Positions 16,458-25,453 of a DNA stretch of 64,000 nucleotides are shown here, in pieces; the first letter of the stretch is position 1, and the number at the start of each line of letters is the position of its first letter. A program made the translations under genes and the position numbers. This stretch comes from Flavobacteriales bacterium. GTDB taxonomy: Bacteria > Bacteroidota > Bacteroidia > Flavobacteriales_F > PHOS-HE28. A model generated the notes under the pieces. The model worked only from the letters and a program-made list of their open reading frames with translations, searched no databases and had not been told where the DNA came from. The stretch spans positions 505,964 to 569,963 of the forward strand of contig JAHCIA010000001.1 of assembly GCA_026129465.1 (NCBI GenBank). Direction: 5' to 3'.

Positions 16458-16527
16458 ATGAATCACGTGCCTTCACGAGGCCCGGCCTGGTCTACGCATT
16501 CTTGGGTGGCGGACCGGCTTCGCTGTT

Positions 16528-17058
16528 TCAGGCCACGCCCAGCCTTTGCTCCAGCAGCACGGCCATGTCGCGCAGCATAGTGGCCTTGTAGCTGTCCGGT
16601 TCGGCGCCTTCCGCGTCGCGCAAGAGCTTCAACGCGCGGCGGGCGGCCTTCTCCGGCCAGACCTCCTGATGCTCCACCACCGTGAGTACCTCGAAGGCGA
16701 GCGGTGCATCGCCAGTGATGGCCAGTGCCACCAAGCGTTCCAAGTGGTCGCGCACGTCGAGGCCCGCGTTCCACAGCACGGCCACCACCTCCGCCCTGAT
16801 GTCGAACAGGGTGGGGTCGTCCAATGCGGCGATCAACTCCAAGGTGGCGCCTTCGGCTTTCACCTCGTGCAGCAGCGCGTTGATGCGGTGTCGGCGCGTT
16901 TCGTCCGTGGTGCGGGCCAGGGCTTGGAGCAGCGGGGGAATGGCACGGGCATCGCCATGCGCCCGGATACGGGTGATCGCCTCCAAGGCCTGGGCATCAT
17001 CCTCGCTGAGCAATGCCGCGAAGGCCAGGTCCATTCGCTTGCGTTGGTCCTTGGACAT
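16528..17058 (-). CDS. HEAT-repeat-like helical protein
   Basis: A 176-residue all-helical protein with repeating ~35-residue units of HEAT type (ARAIPPLLQALARTTDE, TLELIAALDDPTLFDIRAEVVAVLW, DAPLAFEVLTVVEHQEVW). There is no signal peptide, so it is likely cytoplasmic and a protein-interaction scaffold. The partner is unknown. A TAGATTCG -7 element lies at 17065-17072 on the minus strand, 14 bases before the ATG. It is downstream of the carboxypeptidase gene but probably has its own promoter. Confidence 0.7.
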   Translation of the reverse strand: MSKDQRKRMDLAFAALLSEDDAQALEAITRIRAHGDARAIPPLLQALARTTDETRRHRINALLHEVKAEGATLELIAALDDPTLFDIRAEVVAVLWNAGLDVRDHLERLVALAITGDAPLAFEVLTVVEHQEVWPEKAARRALKLLRDAEGAEPDSYKATMLRDMAVLLEQRLGVA

Positions 17059-17089
17059 GAGGCGCGAATCTACTCGGCCTTGTGCGGTC

Positions 17090-19450
17090 TCAGGGCCGCA
17101 CCACCACCAGCCGTTGCGCGGTAACGGGCCTGTCGCCGAACAAGCCTTGCAGGAGATACACGCCAGCCGGGAGGTCGGAAACGTGCAGCCGCATGCTGCC
17201 TTGTGGGCCGCTCAACATCCAACGCTTCACCACGGCGCCCAACGCATCGCGGAGCACCAGCGCATGCCCGCCCTGTGTCGCTCCGGTCCAGGTGGCCCAG
17301 CAATGGTCCATGGCCGGGTTGGGCATCACGGCGATCGTGACCTCCTCAGGCACGTCGACCCCGGTATTCAGCGCGATGGTCTTCATCACCCTCAGGTCGT
17401 CGAAGTAGAATCCATCGCGGCGGCCCTGCGCATCGGAGATCATGCGGAAGCGAAGCTGCACCTCCTCGCCCAGGAAGTCGTCCAAAGCGATCTCCTCTCG
17501 CACCCAGGTGTAGCGCTGGCCATCGTAAACGGGCTGGCCTTCATCCTGTGCTTCGCCACCTGGCCGTGTAAAGCGCCCACAGAGCGGGACCCATGTGCTG
17601 CCATCGGATGAGGCATAGACCTGCGCGTGGTCGAAGCGGGCCTCGATGTCCCAGCGTGCCATGAAAGTGAGCACCGCCGAGGTGGCGTCCGTTAGATCGA
17701 AAGGTTGCGCCAGCGTGATGGTGCGCACGTTGTTGTTCGGGTAGTCGCCGTTGGGCGAATCGGTGATGGAAGTGGGTGGGGAATGCCAGTACGCGGCGCT
17801 CAGGCCCCAGGTGTTAGTTTGCCATTGGGCCATGGAGGAACCGTTCTCCACCAGCACGGTGAGTGGTGTGCCGAAGTGTTTGATGAGCGTATCGCGCAGG
17901 GTGTAGGCACCGTTGCTGACCGCGAGAACGAAGCGCATCACCTCGCCTTGAAGCATTGCCGGGGCGGGTGTGAAGGCGATGGAGTCGATACGGGTCTCCA
18001 AAAGGGCCATATCGCCGAAGACGATCGGTGCGCCTGTGGTGGAGACGTTCTCCAAGGGTTCGAGGGAGACGATCAGGTCTCCGGCTTCCTGGCCGAGACG
18101 TGTGAGGTGGAACACGATGTGCCCTTCGGGACCATCCAGGATCCCGGGCGATCGGTCGGCGGCCATGCCGTATACCCCGGCGAGGTGGGCGGTGCGCAGG
18201 TTCCCGGCCATCATGTCCTGGCAGATGGGTACGATGCGCGTGCTGGGTGGCCAGAAGCCGTCGCTGCCGAAGCCCGCCTCGGGGGTCATGGAGAGGATGT
18301 CCTGTTCGGCGTACATCCAGTCGTCACTGCCGCCGTTCACCACGTAGTTCACCGTCTGGTCGCCCGTGCCATAGAGGTAACGGTTGTGCTCCGCGATGTG
18401 CGCGCCGTATTCGGCGAACACGGCCGAATCGGGCGTGAAGAAGGAGGGGAGGTAACCCCAGGGATGGATCAGCAGGCCGCCGAAGGTGTGGTTGTTCATG
18501 GCCAGGCGGAAGTTCCTGCTGGCGCTGAAGTCGCGGATGACCTGGGTTTCCGGCTCGGAGAAGGGCTCCGTGCCCCGGTAAACCTGCGACTCCGGGTTGC
18601 CCGAGGAGCCGCTGTTGTCGTAGCCCCAGGCATGGCCGTAGTTGCGGTTGAGGTCCACGCCGAAGGAACCGCCGGCATTGGGCCTGCGGTTCTTGCGCCA
18701 CATGCCGCCACCATCCGGCGCCAGATCGTGGTTGTACACATAGCCATCCGGGTTCACGCAGGGCACGAAGTAGAACTCGAAATGGTCCAGCAGGTAGGTG
18801 GCCTCGGGATCGCTGCCGTAGTTCTCCAGCAGGTGCCACATGAAGAAGATCAGTTGCGAGAGCGACCCCGGTTCGCGCGCGTGGTGCAGCGCGTTGTAGA
18901 AGACCTCGGGCTTGCCTTGTTCCACATCGGGGTCGTTGGACATGCGCACCATGTGGATGGGCCTTCCTTCCAGGCTCAGGCCGATCTCTTGTTTCGCGGA
19001 GACCAACCCCGGGAACTCGGCGTGCATCAGGTCCAGGACGTCGAGCATCTCCTCCCAGATGTAGTAGCCGCCCATGCTGCCCAGGGTGAAGTGCGCCGGC
19101 ACGGGAAACGCAGGAGGACCACCACAAGCATTTCCATCGCCCGCCTTCTCCGATGCGCCCGAGTTGTTGCGCGCGACATACCAGGTGGTCACATCGGCGA
19201 TGAGCACCTCACAGCGGAAGCCGTGTGACCTTGCTCGAGCGATCTCCGACAGGGAAAGATCCGTTTCGATCCAGGCACCGGGCCGCACATCACCGTGGTC
19301 CACCGCCAGGCCCAGCGCGCCCAACCGTTCCATGGCGCGGGGGTCGTCATCGAACCAGATGCGCACGCGGTCGTGTTGTTCGATGCCTTGGCCATGCAGG
19401 GCGGGCAAGGTCAACAACAGCAGGAGGGAAGCGAGCAGTGTTCGGCGCAT
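17090..19450 (-). CDS. Secreted M14 zinc carboxypeptidase with T9SS sorting domain
   Basis: A 786-residue protein. The signal peptide is MRRTLLASLLLLLTLPALHGQ. The M14 domain (about residues 115-420) has the zinc motif HAREPGS (H..E), the substrate-binding NPDGYVYNHD, GVDLNRNYGHAWG, a second His region in NNHTFGGLLIHPWGY, and a catalytic-Glu segment MTPEAGFGSDGFWPP. A beta-rich region at about 570-690 resembles MAM/jelly-roll domains. The end is a T9SS C-terminal domain (VAVMPNPAMDH; ending LPAGVYLLQGLF). It probably digests external peptides at the surface. I start at the ATG at 19450, which gives a normal signal peptide. Confidence 0.92.
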   Translation of the reverse strand: MRRTLLASLLLLLTLPALHGQGIEQHDRVRIWFDDDPRAMERLGALGLAVDHGDVRPGAWIETDLSLSEIARARSHGFRCEVLIADVTTWYVARNNSGASEKAGDGNACGGPPAFPVPAHFTLGSMGGYYIWEEMLDVLDLMHAEFPGLVSAKQEIGLSLEGRPIHMVRMSNDPDVEQGKPEVFYNALHHAREPGSLSQLIFFMWHLLENYGSDPEATYLLDHFEFYFVPCVNPDGYVYNHDLAPDGGGMWRKNRRPNAGGSFGVDLNRNYGHAWGYDNSGSSGNPESQVYRGTEPFSEPETQVIRDFSASRNFRLAMNNHTFGGLLIHPWGYLPSFFTPDSAVFAEYGAHIAEHNRYLYGTGDQTVNYVVNGGSDDWMYAEQDILSMTPEAGFGSDGFWPPSTRIVPICQDMMAGNLRTAHLAGVYGMAADRSPGILDGPEGHIVFHLTRLGQEAGDLIVSLEPLENVSTTGAPIVFGDMALLETRIDSIAFTPAPAMLQGEVMRFVLAVSNGAYTLRDTLIKHFGTPLTVLVENGSSMAQWQTNTWGLSAAYWHSPPTSITDSPNGDYPNNNVRTITLAQPFDLTDATSAVLTFMARWDIEARFDHAQVYASSDGSTWVPLCGRFTRPGGEAQDEGQPVYDGQRYTWVREEIALDDFLGEEVQLRFRMISDAQGRRDGFYFDDLRVMKTIALNTGVDVPEEVTIAVMPNPAMDHCWATWTGATQGGHALVLRDALGAVVKRWMLSGPQGSMRLHVSDLPAGVYLLQGLFGDRPVTAQRLVVVRP

Positions 19451-19567
19451 GGTGTTGGTGCCTGGGATCGGCACCACAAGGTAGACCTTGGCCATGGGAG
19501 CGGTCCGTCCGTTCATGACAACGGACCCCGAAGGGTCCGCGTCATGGGTCTTGGCAAGGAAGCGGTC

Positions 19568-20578
19568 TCAGAGGTTGACGAAGCTGCGGCGGGCGGGCTT
19601 GCGCTTGAACTTGTAGCTCACCTCGAAGCTCAGGAAGCTGATGGTGTCCAGCAAGCCCGGATTGCCACGTCGGCTGGTGAAGATGCCCTCTTCGCCGTTG
19701 GTGCCCAGGCCGGTGGGGTCGCTGATGTAGCGCGCCAGTTCCTGCTTCACGGGGTCATTGGCATAGGTGGCATCGATCTCCGCCCAGGTGGCGTAGCGGT
19801 CGCTCACATCGTCGATGCGGTCATTGGTGAACATGAGGTACTGGTACTCCACGCCGAGGCTGATCTCCTTGGTGATCATGTAGCGCACACCGGCGCCCAT
19901 GGGCACGGCCACATGCCAGGGGGAATCGCGTGAGGCGCGTGTGTTCTCGCCGTAGCCCTTCGGCGCCTGGGTCAGCCAGTCGTACAGGTCGGTCTCGTAC
20001 TCTCCGTCCTTCTCGATCACCTGCGCGTCGGGTGTTCCGGGCGCCGCGTCGCGGATGGTGCCGTCGTTCCAGAACCAGTAGCGGTTGGCCGGGTCGATGT
20101 CGCCGCGGAAGAGATCGGCCTTCGGACGGCCGTGGTAGACGCCCAGGCCGATGTGGAAGTACATGAAGAAACGCTGCTGGAACAGGGGCTGGTAGGGCTC
20201 ACGGTAGGCATTCAGAACCAGGTGTCCCGAGGCGCCCACCAGATCGTTGCGGAAGCTGAGGCCACGGCGCAGGTTCTTCATTTCGGAGAGTTCCATCCCC
20301 GGTATCAGGGCGCGTTCGTCGTAGCCCACGCGGAACCAGCTCAGCCGGGCCTCGGTGGTGAGCGAGCGCGTCACATAGCGCTTCGGGTTGTTCAGGAAAT
20401 CGCGGAAGGTGAGCGTCATGCCCGGCCTGGCGCTGTTCCACTGCACGGGGCCGTCGTAGTTGCCCAGGTCGCCATAGTACTGGACCGCGCCAGTGGCCAC
20501 ACCCACCTCCAAACTGCGTTGGGCCATGGTGGCGGGTGCTGCGGAGACGAGCAGGAACGGAAGGAGAAGGCGGCGCAT
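19568..20578 (-). CDS. DUF6089-type outer-membrane beta-barrel protein
   Basis: A 336-residue protein. The signal peptide is MRRLLLPFLLVSAAPATMA, cleaved before QRSLEVGV. Then GAVQYYGDLGNYDG, the hallmark opening of the DUF6089 family in Bacteroidota, followed by barrel strands and LGVEYQYLMFTND. It ends FLSFEVSYKFKRKPARRSFVNL. Family members are thought to be outer-membrane proteins, some tied to gliding or T9SS. I start at the ATG at 20578; a TAAGTTTG -7 element lies just upstream, which rules out the longer frame. Confidence 0.8.
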   Translation of the reverse strand: MRRLLLPFLLVSAAPATMAQRSLEVGVATGAVQYYGDLGNYDGPVQWNSARPGMTLTFRDFLNNPKRYVTRSLTTEARLSWFRVGYDERALIPGMELSEMKNLRRGLSFRNDLVGASGHLVLNAYREPYQPLFQQRFFMYFHIGLGVYHGRPKADLFRGDIDPANRYWFWNDGTIRDAAPGTPDAQVIEKDGEYETDLYDWLTQAPKGYGENTRASRDSPWHVAVPMGAGVRYMITKEISLGVEYQYLMFTNDRIDDVSDRYATWAEIDATYANDPVKQELARYISDPTGLGTNGEEGIFTSRRGNPGLLDTISFLSFEVSYKFKRKPARRSFVNL

Positions 20579-20596
20579 GGTGGTCGTTGGGCACAT

Positions 20597-20604
20597 CAAA
20601 CTTA
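20597..20604 (-). promoter_or_regulatory. Candidate -7 element for the DUF6089 gene
   Basis: Minus-strand TAAGTTTG is an exact TAnnTTTG match, beginning 26 bases before the start codon at 20578. Confidence 0.45.
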
Positions 20605-20642
20605 CAGTGGAAAGACGCCGGCGACCCGGCCGGTTGCCTGGT

Positions 20643-21317
20643 TCATCCTCGCGGGCCGAAGAGGGCCGTGCCGATGCGCACCATGGTGGAACCTTCCGCG
20701 ATGGCCAGGTCCGCATCGTCGCTCATGCCCATGCTCAGGGTGTCGAAGGTGGCATGGTCCACGCTGTTCTCCGCGTGCAACGAGCGGTACAGGGCGCCCA
20801 GCCGGGCGAACTCCCGGCGCACCTGCTCCCGGTCCCTGGTAAGGGTGGCCATGCCCATCAGTCCGCGCGCACGGAGTCCGGGCCATCGGCCCGCCCCGAA
20901 GGCTTTCAACAGTGCGCGCAGATCGTGCTCCTGCGAACCGTGTTTCGTGTCCTCCGCTGCGATGCGCAGTTGCAGCAGCACATCGATGGTCCGGCCGGTG
21001 GCGGCGGCGCGCTTGTCCAGTTCATCCAGCAGCCGCTCACTGTCCACGGCATGCACCAGATGTACGAATGGCGCCAAGTACTTCACCTTGTTGGTCTGCA
21101 GGTGGCCGATGAAGTGCCAGCGGATGTCGGCCGGGAGAAGCGGCTGCTTGTCACGCAATTCCTGCGGGTAGTTCTCGCCGAAGTCCCGGTGGCCCAGGTC
21201 GTACAGCGCGCGGATCTCCTCCACAGTCCGCGTCTTGCTTACGGCCACCAGGGTCACATTCGGCGGAAGGGCGGCCTTCACCCGATCGTATCGTTCCTTC
21301 AGCGCGGTGGTGTCCAT
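20643..21317 (-). CDS. YggS/PROSC-type PLP homeostasis protein
   Basis: A 224-residue single-domain PLP-binding protein of the YggS/PROSC family. The PLP lysine lies in LVAVSKTRTVEEIR. Family blocks are HRDFGENYPQEL, WHFIGHLQTNKVKYL, LMGMATLTRD and LSMGMSDDADLAIAEGSTMVRIGTALFG. It handles and buffers pyridoxal phosphate rather than catalysing a reaction. It is the last gene of a likely SerC-SerA-DUF1015-YggS transcript, 18 bases after DUF1015. SerC itself uses PLP, which makes the link sensible. Confidence 0.93.
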   Translation of the reverse strand: MDTTALKERYDRVKAALPPNVTLVAVSKTRTVEEIRALYDLGHRDFGENYPQELRDKQPLLPADIRWHFIGHLQTNKVKYLAPFVHLVHAVDSERLLDELDKRAAATGRTIDVLLQLRIAAEDTKHGSQEHDLRALLKAFGAGRWPGLRARGLMGMATLTRDREQVRREFARLGALYRSLHAENSVDHATFDTLSMGMSDDADLAIAEGSTMVRIGTALFGPRG

Positions 21318-21335
21318 GGGTGTGCCGCGATGTTC

Positions 21336-22550
21336 TCAGCCTTTGGGGTCCAGGTCGTACACGAGCAGGCCGCTGCGAAGCTTGGGTTCTATCCAGGTGC
21401 TCTTGGGGGGCATGGTGCCTCCGTGGTCGGCCACGGCCTGCAGTTCCGCGAAGCTCACCGCGTGCAGGTGGAAGGCCACGGCGGCCTCACCGGCTTCCAC
21501 CATATGTTCCAATGCGGAGGTGCCCTGCGTGCCAGGCACAAAACCAACGCGCGGGTCGGTGCGCAGGTCCTGGATGCCGAGGATCGGTCCCAGCACCAGT
21601 TCGCTCAGCCGCGCGGCATCCAGGCGGGCATCGGGCGCGGCATCGGCAGGCGGTGGCGTCAGTCTCAATCCATGCCAGCCGCCCGGCGTGCGCACGGCCA
21701 CCAGGCCTGGTTCGGTCCACGGAGCGGCCATGGGAATGGGATCGCCGGCCTGCCTCAAGCGATCCAGGAAGTCAGCTTCCGACAGCCCGCCCAGATCGGC
21801 CACGGTGCGGTCGAAGTTGTAGATGTACAGTTGGGGCTTGGGTACGATGAAGGCCAGGCACCAGGCGCGGGGATCGTTCTCATCGGCATCATGCGCCTCT
21901 GAGAGTCGAGCGCTCGAGGCCATGCGGTGGTGGCCATCGGCGATGTAGAGGGCGGGGACCTCCGCGAAGGTCTTGTGCAGGGCCTGCTCCAATGCGGGAT
22001 CGTGGACGGTCCAGAGGCGGTGCCGTACGCGATCGGTGGTGCTGAAGTCCACATCGGGACGGATGTTGAGGAGCGGATCGAGCAGGGCTTCCCAGGCGAT
22101 GCCCGCCGGCGTGCAGAGCAGCACGGGCTCGGCGTTGATGCCGGTGCTGGCGAGATACTCGGCGAAGAGGTACTCGCGCGCAGTGAGCGTCTGCTCATGC
22201 ACCCTGATGCGGCCTTCTCGGTAGTCACGCACCGACACGCCCGCGATGATGCCACGGGACACGTTGCCGCGATGCTGTTGCTCATACACGTACAACGTGG
22301 GCTTGGCATCCCGCACCATCACGCCCCTGTGCACGAAGTCGTGGAAGGCGGCACGCACGGCGGCGAAGCGTTCAGCGCGGGTGGCGTCGCCAAGCCCCGG
22401 AGGGTGGATCACGTGCAGGAAGGTCCAGGGGTTGCCGGCGAGCCGGTCGGCGAGTTCCGCCTCGCTGTACGAAACGTAGGTGCGCGAACCCACCAGGTGG
22501 GCCTTGTCCGGCGCGGGGCGCCAGGCGCGGAAGGGCCGCAGCGCGATCAT
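21336..22550 (-). CDS. DUF1015 family protein
   Basis: A 404-residue protein. Family blocks are IALRPFRAWRP at the start, NPWTFLHVIHP, YVYEQQH.GNVSRGIIAGVSV, LYIADGHHRMASS and ENDPRAWCLAFIVP. The biochemical role is not established; the family is commonly encoded with SerA and SerC in Bacteroidota and other phyla. It overlaps serA by four bases (ATGA), so it is translationally coupled to it. A link to serine metabolism is inferred from context only. Confidence 0.9.
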   Translation of the reverse strand: MIALRPFRAWRPAPDKAHLVGSRTYVSYSEAELADRLAGNPWTFLHVIHPPGLGDATRAERFAAVRAAFHDFVHRGVMVRDAKPTLYVYEQQHRGNVSRGIIAGVSVRDYREGRIRVHEQTLTAREYLFAEYLASTGINAEPVLLCTPAGIAWEALLDPLLNIRPDVDFSTTDRVRHRLWTVHDPALEQALHKTFAEVPALYIADGHHRMASSARLSEAHDADENDPRAWCLAFIVPKPQLYIYNFDRTVADLGGLSEADFLDRLRQAGDPIPMAAPWTEPGLVAVRTPGGWHGLRLTPPPADAAPDARLDAARLSELVLGPILGIQDLRTDPRVGFVPGTQGTSALEHMVEAGEAAVAFHLHAVSFAELQAVADHGGTMPPKSTWIEPKLRSGLLVYDLDPKG

Positions 22551-23518
22551 CCGCTCACCTGCACGGAGGAGCGCCAGGCCACCAGGCGGTCCACCAGCTC
22601 CTGGCCCACGCGGTCCTGCGCCTCGGCGGTGGCGGCGCCGATGTGGGGACTCAGCGAGATGGCCTCGTGGGCGAGCAGGTCGGCGCGCGGCTCGGGCTCA
22701 TTGGTGAAGACATCCAGAGCGGCGCCCTTCACCCGGCCTTCGTTCAGGGCCTTCAGCAGGGCGTCCTCATCCACGCTGCCGCCGCGTGCGGTGTTCACGA
22801 TGACCACACCGGGCTTCACCAGCGCCAATTCGGCCGCGCCCAGCACGGGGGCGCCATCTTTCTGTGCGGGCACGTGCAGGCTGATCGCGTCGCTTTGCGC
22901 GAGGAGTTCGGCCATGGAGACCATCTTCACCGGTACGCGCACGGTGTGTCCACCCACCTCCATTTCGATGGCCTCCGCCACGGCATGGTTGTCCACGTAG
23001 ATCACGCGCATGCCGGCGCCCAGCGCATAGCGGGCGGTCCATTGACCGATGCGTCCGAAGCCGACCACACCCAGCGTCCTGCCACGCACTTCGCCGCCCT
23101 TCTCGTACTCCTTCTTCAGTTCCTTGAAGCGCGCGCGTCCCTCGCCGGGCATGCGCCGGTTGCTCTTGTGCAGGCTGCGCATCAGGCCGAAAAGGTGGGC
23201 CATCACCAGCTCGGCCACACTGATGCTCGATGCCGATGGGGTGTTGATCACCTCGATGCCCCTGGCGTGCGCATGGGCCACATCAATGTTGTCCAGGCCC
23301 ACACCGCCGCGCCCGATGACCTTCAGGCCCGGGCAGGCGTCGATGAGGTCCTTGCGCACCTTGGTGGCACTGCGTACCAGCAGCACTTCCACACGTTCCC
23401 TGGCGATGAACTCCGCCAGCTGGTCCTGTGGCACGGCCTGCGTGCTCACCTGGAATCCCTCTTCCTGCAAAGCGGCCTTGGCGCTCGCTGCGATACCGTC
23501 GTTGGCGTGTACACGCAT
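22547..23518 (-). CDS. serA: D-3-phosphoglycerate dehydrogenase, short form
   Basis: A 323-residue D-2-hydroxyacid dehydrogenase. It has the NAD-binding LGVVGFGRIGQ, the catalytic Arg region NTARGGSVDEDAL, and the catalytic His in LSPHIGAATAEAQ. GRGGVGLDNIDVAHA is typical of SerA. It oxidises 3-phosphoglycerate to 3-phosphohydroxypyruvate, the first step of serine synthesis. It lacks the C-terminal ACT regulatory domain, so serine feedback by that route is not expected. It lies three bases after serC, the next enzyme of the pathway, and overlaps DUF1015. Confidence 0.93.
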   Translation of the reverse strand: MRVHANDGIAASAKAALQEEGFQVSTQAVPQDQLAEFIARERVEVLLVRSATKVRKDLIDACPGLKVIGRGGVGLDNIDVAHAHARGIEVINTPSASSISVAELVMAHLFGLMRSLHKSNRRMPGEGRARFKELKKEYEKGGEVRGRTLGVVGFGRIGQWTARYALGAGMRVIYVDNHAVAEAIEMEVGGHTVRVPVKMVSMAELLAQSDAISLHVPAQKDGAPVLGAAELALVKPGVVIVNTARGGSVDEDALLKALNEGRVKGAALDVFTNEPEPRADLLAHEAISLSPHIGAATAEAQDRVGQELVDRLVAWRSSVQVSG

Positions 23519-23521
23519 GGT

Positions 23522-24610
23522 CTATCCGTTCTTTTTGGCGAAGTCCTTCATCACATCCACCAACACCCGCACGCTCTCGATGGGCAGGGCGTTGTACATG
23601 CTGGCGCGGTAGCCGCCCACGCTGCGGTGGCCACGCAGGCCGCTGATGCCGGCCTCTTTCCACAACGCGTCGAACGCGGGTTCCAGCGCCTTGTCCTTCA
23701 GTACGAAGGTGGCGTTCATGTTGGAGCGGTCCTCCCGGGCGGTGGTGCCTTCGAAGAGTGGCAGCGCATCGATGGCACCGTACAGCAGCGCGGCACGCGC
23801 CTCGGCGCGACGCTCGGCCTCGGCGACCCCACCGATGTCCTTCAGCCATTGCAAGGTGAGCATGCTCACGTACACGGCATAGACCGGCGGCGTGTTGTAC
23901 ATGCTCTCCTTGGCCGCGTGGTTCTTCAGGTCCATCATGGGGCTCAGCTTGCGGCCGGTGTTGCCGGTGCGCTCGGGGTCGAAGAGGTAGACGGTGGTTC
24001 CGGCGGGTCCCATGTTCTTCTGCGCTCCTGCGTAGATCAGCGCGAAGTCCTTCACCGCCACCGGCCGGCTGAAGATGTCGCTGCTCATGTCGCAGACCAC
24101 CGGCACGGGACTTTTCGGGAAGGCCTTGTATTGTGTGCCGAAGATGGTGTTGTTGCTGGTGAGGTGGAAGTAGTCGGCGTCGGCGGGGATCTCGTAGCCC
24201 TTGGGGATGTAGTTGAAGTTGCGGTCCTCGCTGCTGGCCACCACCACGCAGTCGCCCGCGAGCCTGGCTTCCTTGATGGCGCGTGCGCTCCATTCGCCGG
24301 TGTTGGCATAGGCGCTGCGGCCACCGGGGCGCAGGTAGTTCTGCGGCACCATGTGGAAGCCCATGCTGGCGCCGCCACCGAGGAAGACCACCTGGTAATG
24401 GTCGGGTGCGCCCAGCAGTTCCTTCACCAGCGCCTGCGCCCTGGCCATCACCTCCTCGATGGGCTTGCTGCGGTGGCTCATCTCCAGAATGGAGAGGCCG
24501 GTGCCTTGGAAGTCGATCACCGCTTGGGCGGCCTGCTGGAAGACCTCCTGGGGGAGAATGCAGGGGCCGGCGCTGTAGTTGTGGACCTTGGGTCTGGTGA
24601 GGGTGCTCAT
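23522..24610 (-). CDS. serC: Phosphoserine aminotransferase
   Basis: A 362-residue class V aminotransferase. It opens HNYSAGPCILP, the SerC hallmark. Other blocks are GTGLSILEMSHRSK, FLGGGASMGFHMVPQN, and the PLP lysine in YAGAQKNMGPAG, ending with GLRGHRSVGGYRASMYNALP. It converts 3-phosphohydroxypyruvate to phosphoserine using glutamate. I use the ATG at 24610, which lies 22 bases after a good -7 motif. It is the first gene of the serC-serA-DUF1015-yggS unit. Confidence 0.95.
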   Translation of the reverse strand: MSTLTRPKVHNYSAGPCILPQEVFQQAAQAVIDFQGTGLSILEMSHRSKPIEEVMARAQALVKELLGAPDHYQVVFLGGGASMGFHMVPQNYLRPGGRSAYANTGEWSARAIKEARLAGDCVVVASSEDRNFNYIPKGYEIPADADYFHLTSNNTIFGTQYKAFPKSPVPVVCDMSSDIFSRPVAVKDFALIYAGAQKNMGPAGTTVYLFDPERTGNTGRKLSPMMDLKNHAAKESMYNTPPVYAVYVSMLTLQWLKDIGGVAEAERRAEARAALLYGAIDALPLFEGTTAREDRSNMNATFVLKDKALEPAFDALWKEAGISGLRGHRSVGGYRASMYNALPIESVRVLVDVMKDFAKKNG

Positions 24611-24631
24611 CCGCTGTGGGCGATAGGTCGG

Positions 24632-24639
24632 CAAAGGTA
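24632..24639 (-). promoter_or_regulatory. Candidate -7 element for the serC operon
   Basis: Minus-strand TACCTTTG matches TAnnTTTG exactly. It lies in the 63-base spacer between serC and the formyltransferase gene, so serC has its own promoter. Confidence 0.5.
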
Positions 24640-24673
24640 TGCCCCTGCCTGAACCAGCCCGGGATGACCGCGA

Positions 24674-25453
24674 TCAGGCGCGTGCCGCGAGCCTTTTGTG
24701 CTGCCGCATGATGCGCAGATACTGCCCGAAGGTGGGCGTGGTGCGCTTGTGCCCTGCACCTTGGGGCTTCGCATCCGCCAGGTGCTTCGGCAGATCATCC
24801 AGCACGCGGCGGAGGCCGGCGGCACTGGCTTCCAACAGCGCGGCCATGGTGTGCGCCACAGTGGCGCGCAGGGTGGGCATGAAGTGTATGGCCACCACTT
24901 CGCGCAGCAGTATGGCGCCGGTGTCGATGCCCCGGTCGATGCGGTGGATGGTGTAGCCGGTGTTCGGGGATCCATCGTGGATGGCCCAGACCACGGCTTG
25001 TGCGTTCTGGCGCTCGGGCAGCAATTCGTGGTGGATGTTGAGCATGCCCAGGCGCGGTACGGTGAACACCCGCGACGGGATGTAGCCGTTGCCCAGGCTG
25101 ATGGCGATGTCGGCGCCGGAGGCACGCAAGAGCTCCACCGTTCGCGCATGGCCGATCGCGGGGGTGACGGCGAACGCGATCCCGTACTGTTGGCAAAGGA
25201 TCTCCAGGTCCTCCATGGGGAGGATCGCCCGCACGTCCGCATCATACCAGCGCCGCATGCGAAGGCCCATCCAGGCGCCCAATGGTCCGATGCGCAGGAT
25301 CTTCCCCAGCTTCTTTCGCCATGCCCGATCGCTCGGAGGACCACCTTCCACCAGGATCACCTGCGCCACTTGAAAACGCCCACTGCCGATCAGGGCGGGC
25401 AGATGATGGGCGGCCGTGCCCCGGCGCGCGCTGGTCAGCAGGGCCACCTTCAT
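24674..25453 (-). CDS. Formyltransferase family protein
   Basis: A 259-residue protein of the Fmt/PurN-like formyltransferase fold. The catalytic triad is visible: Asn and His in LNIHHELLPER, and Asp in RIDRGIDTGAILLRE. The protein opens MKVALLTSARRGTAAHHLPA. Its substrate is probably an amino sugar or another cell-envelope amine, since the overlapping upstream gene is a polysaccharide deacetylase. It is not methionyl-tRNA formyltransferase, because the C-terminal OB domain is missing. The start at 25453 overlaps the deacetylase stop by four bases. The longer frame before it is antisense or shadow sequence. Confidence 0.82.
   Translation of the reverse strand: MKVALLTSARRGTAAHHLPALIGSGRFQVAQVILVEGGPPSDRAWRKKLGKILRIGPLGAWMGLRMRRWYDADVRAILPMEDLEILCQQYGIAFAVTPAIGHARTVELLRASGADIAISLGNGYIPSRVFTVPRLGMLNIHHELLPERQNAQAVVWAIHDGSPNTGYTIHRIDRGIDTGAILLREVVAIHFMPTLRATVAHTMAALLEASAAGLRRVLDDLPKHLADAKPQGAGHKRTTPTFGQYLRIMRQHKRLAARA

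Noticed and set aside
22643-24652. 669-residue open frame on the plus strand
   Set aside because: It is antisense to serA and serC. Its His/Gly/Ala-rich sequence is a shadow of those genes.
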